Positions 16,223 through 16,227 of a stretch of 16,227 nt of DNA are shown piece after piece. The stretch is from contig CAAAJI010000080.1 of assembly GCA_900642245.1 (NCBI GenBank), positions 177,017-193,243 on the forward strand. The letters are read 5' to 3'. The notes under the pieces were generated by a model. It ran no database searches. It was not told the origin of the DNA and worked only from the letters and a program-made list of their open reading frames with translations. Numbering within the stretch: position 1 is the stretch's first letter; every line of letters begins with the position of its first letter. Source of the DNA: Fragilaria radians. Taxonomy: Eukaryota; Bacillariophyta; Fragilariophyceae; Fragilariales; Fragilariaceae. A program made the translations under genes and the position numbers.

Positions 16223-16227
16223 AAATC

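Larger units (their letters stand above)
13023..16227 (-). mobile_element. Truncated Ty3/gypsy-like LTR retrotransposon
   Basis: Reading from the right edge leftward, the order is gag with zinc knuckle, aspartic protease, reverse transcriptase, RNase H, then the linker before integrase (QQKDTSLVQ and SHPEY, about 13010-13075). Integrase and the 3' LTR are missing because the element is cut where unit B ends. The gag start and 5' LTR lie beyond the window's right edge. The protease-RT-RNase H order identifies Ty3/gypsy rather than Ty1/copia. Multiple frameshifts, stops and active-site changes show it is inactive. It is separate from the copia debris to the left. Confidence 0.88.

Noticed and set aside
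1..16227. tRNA, rRNA or bacterial operon structure
   Set aside because: No cloverleaf, rRNA-like stretch, Shine-Dalgarno-led gene series or operon packing was seen; all recognisable families are eukaryotic.

Overview
The window looks like AT-rich nuclear DNA from a eukaryotic microalga, most likely a diatom or related stramenopile. This rests on three things: spliceosomal introns with GT..AG ends, secreted leucine-rich-repeat proteins with a Lys/Pro/Thr linker and a Cys-rich tail, and Ty1/copia and Ty3/gypsy relics that resemble the elements I know from diatoms. It is inference from family resemblance. Nothing here is bacterial.

The window is dominated by two diverged copies of one tandem unit of about 6.5 kb: unit A (1-6524) and unit B (6525 to about 13022). 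Each unit runs, left to right: (1) a minus-strand relic of the 3' end of a serine palmitoyltransferase LCB1 gene; (2) a plus-strand secreted LRR gene with a tiny signal-peptide exon, a 74-nt intron and one long exon; (3) Ty1/copia debris; (4) a non-coding block shared by both units; (5) a plus-strand 5' fragment of an ESCRT-III SNF7/CHMP4-like gene. The two LRR genes (20 and 17 repeats) are the only open, apparently functional genes. The LCB1, copia and SNF7 pieces carry stops, frameshifts, lost splice sites and deletions, with different damage in each unit.

Unit A alone carries a 719-bp non-autonomous DNA transposon (4983-5701). It has GGC-type terminal inverted repeats and a TTA target duplication, as in PIF/Harbinger elements, and unit B keeps a matching undisturbed TTA site.

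Right of about 13023, homology between the units ends and a minus-strand Ty3/gypsy element begins. It runs gag - protease - RT - RNase H, lacks integrase on its left side and leaves the window on its right side. It is dead: its protease and RT active sites are altered, it has several frameshifts, and a 533-bp hairpin-rich insertion flanked by TTAA splits its RNase H.

The picture is a local secreted-LRR gene expansion in a repeat-rich neighbourhood, where duplication carried along broken pieces of two housekeeping genes. I found no metabolic cluster, operon, CRISPR array, rRNA or tRNA.
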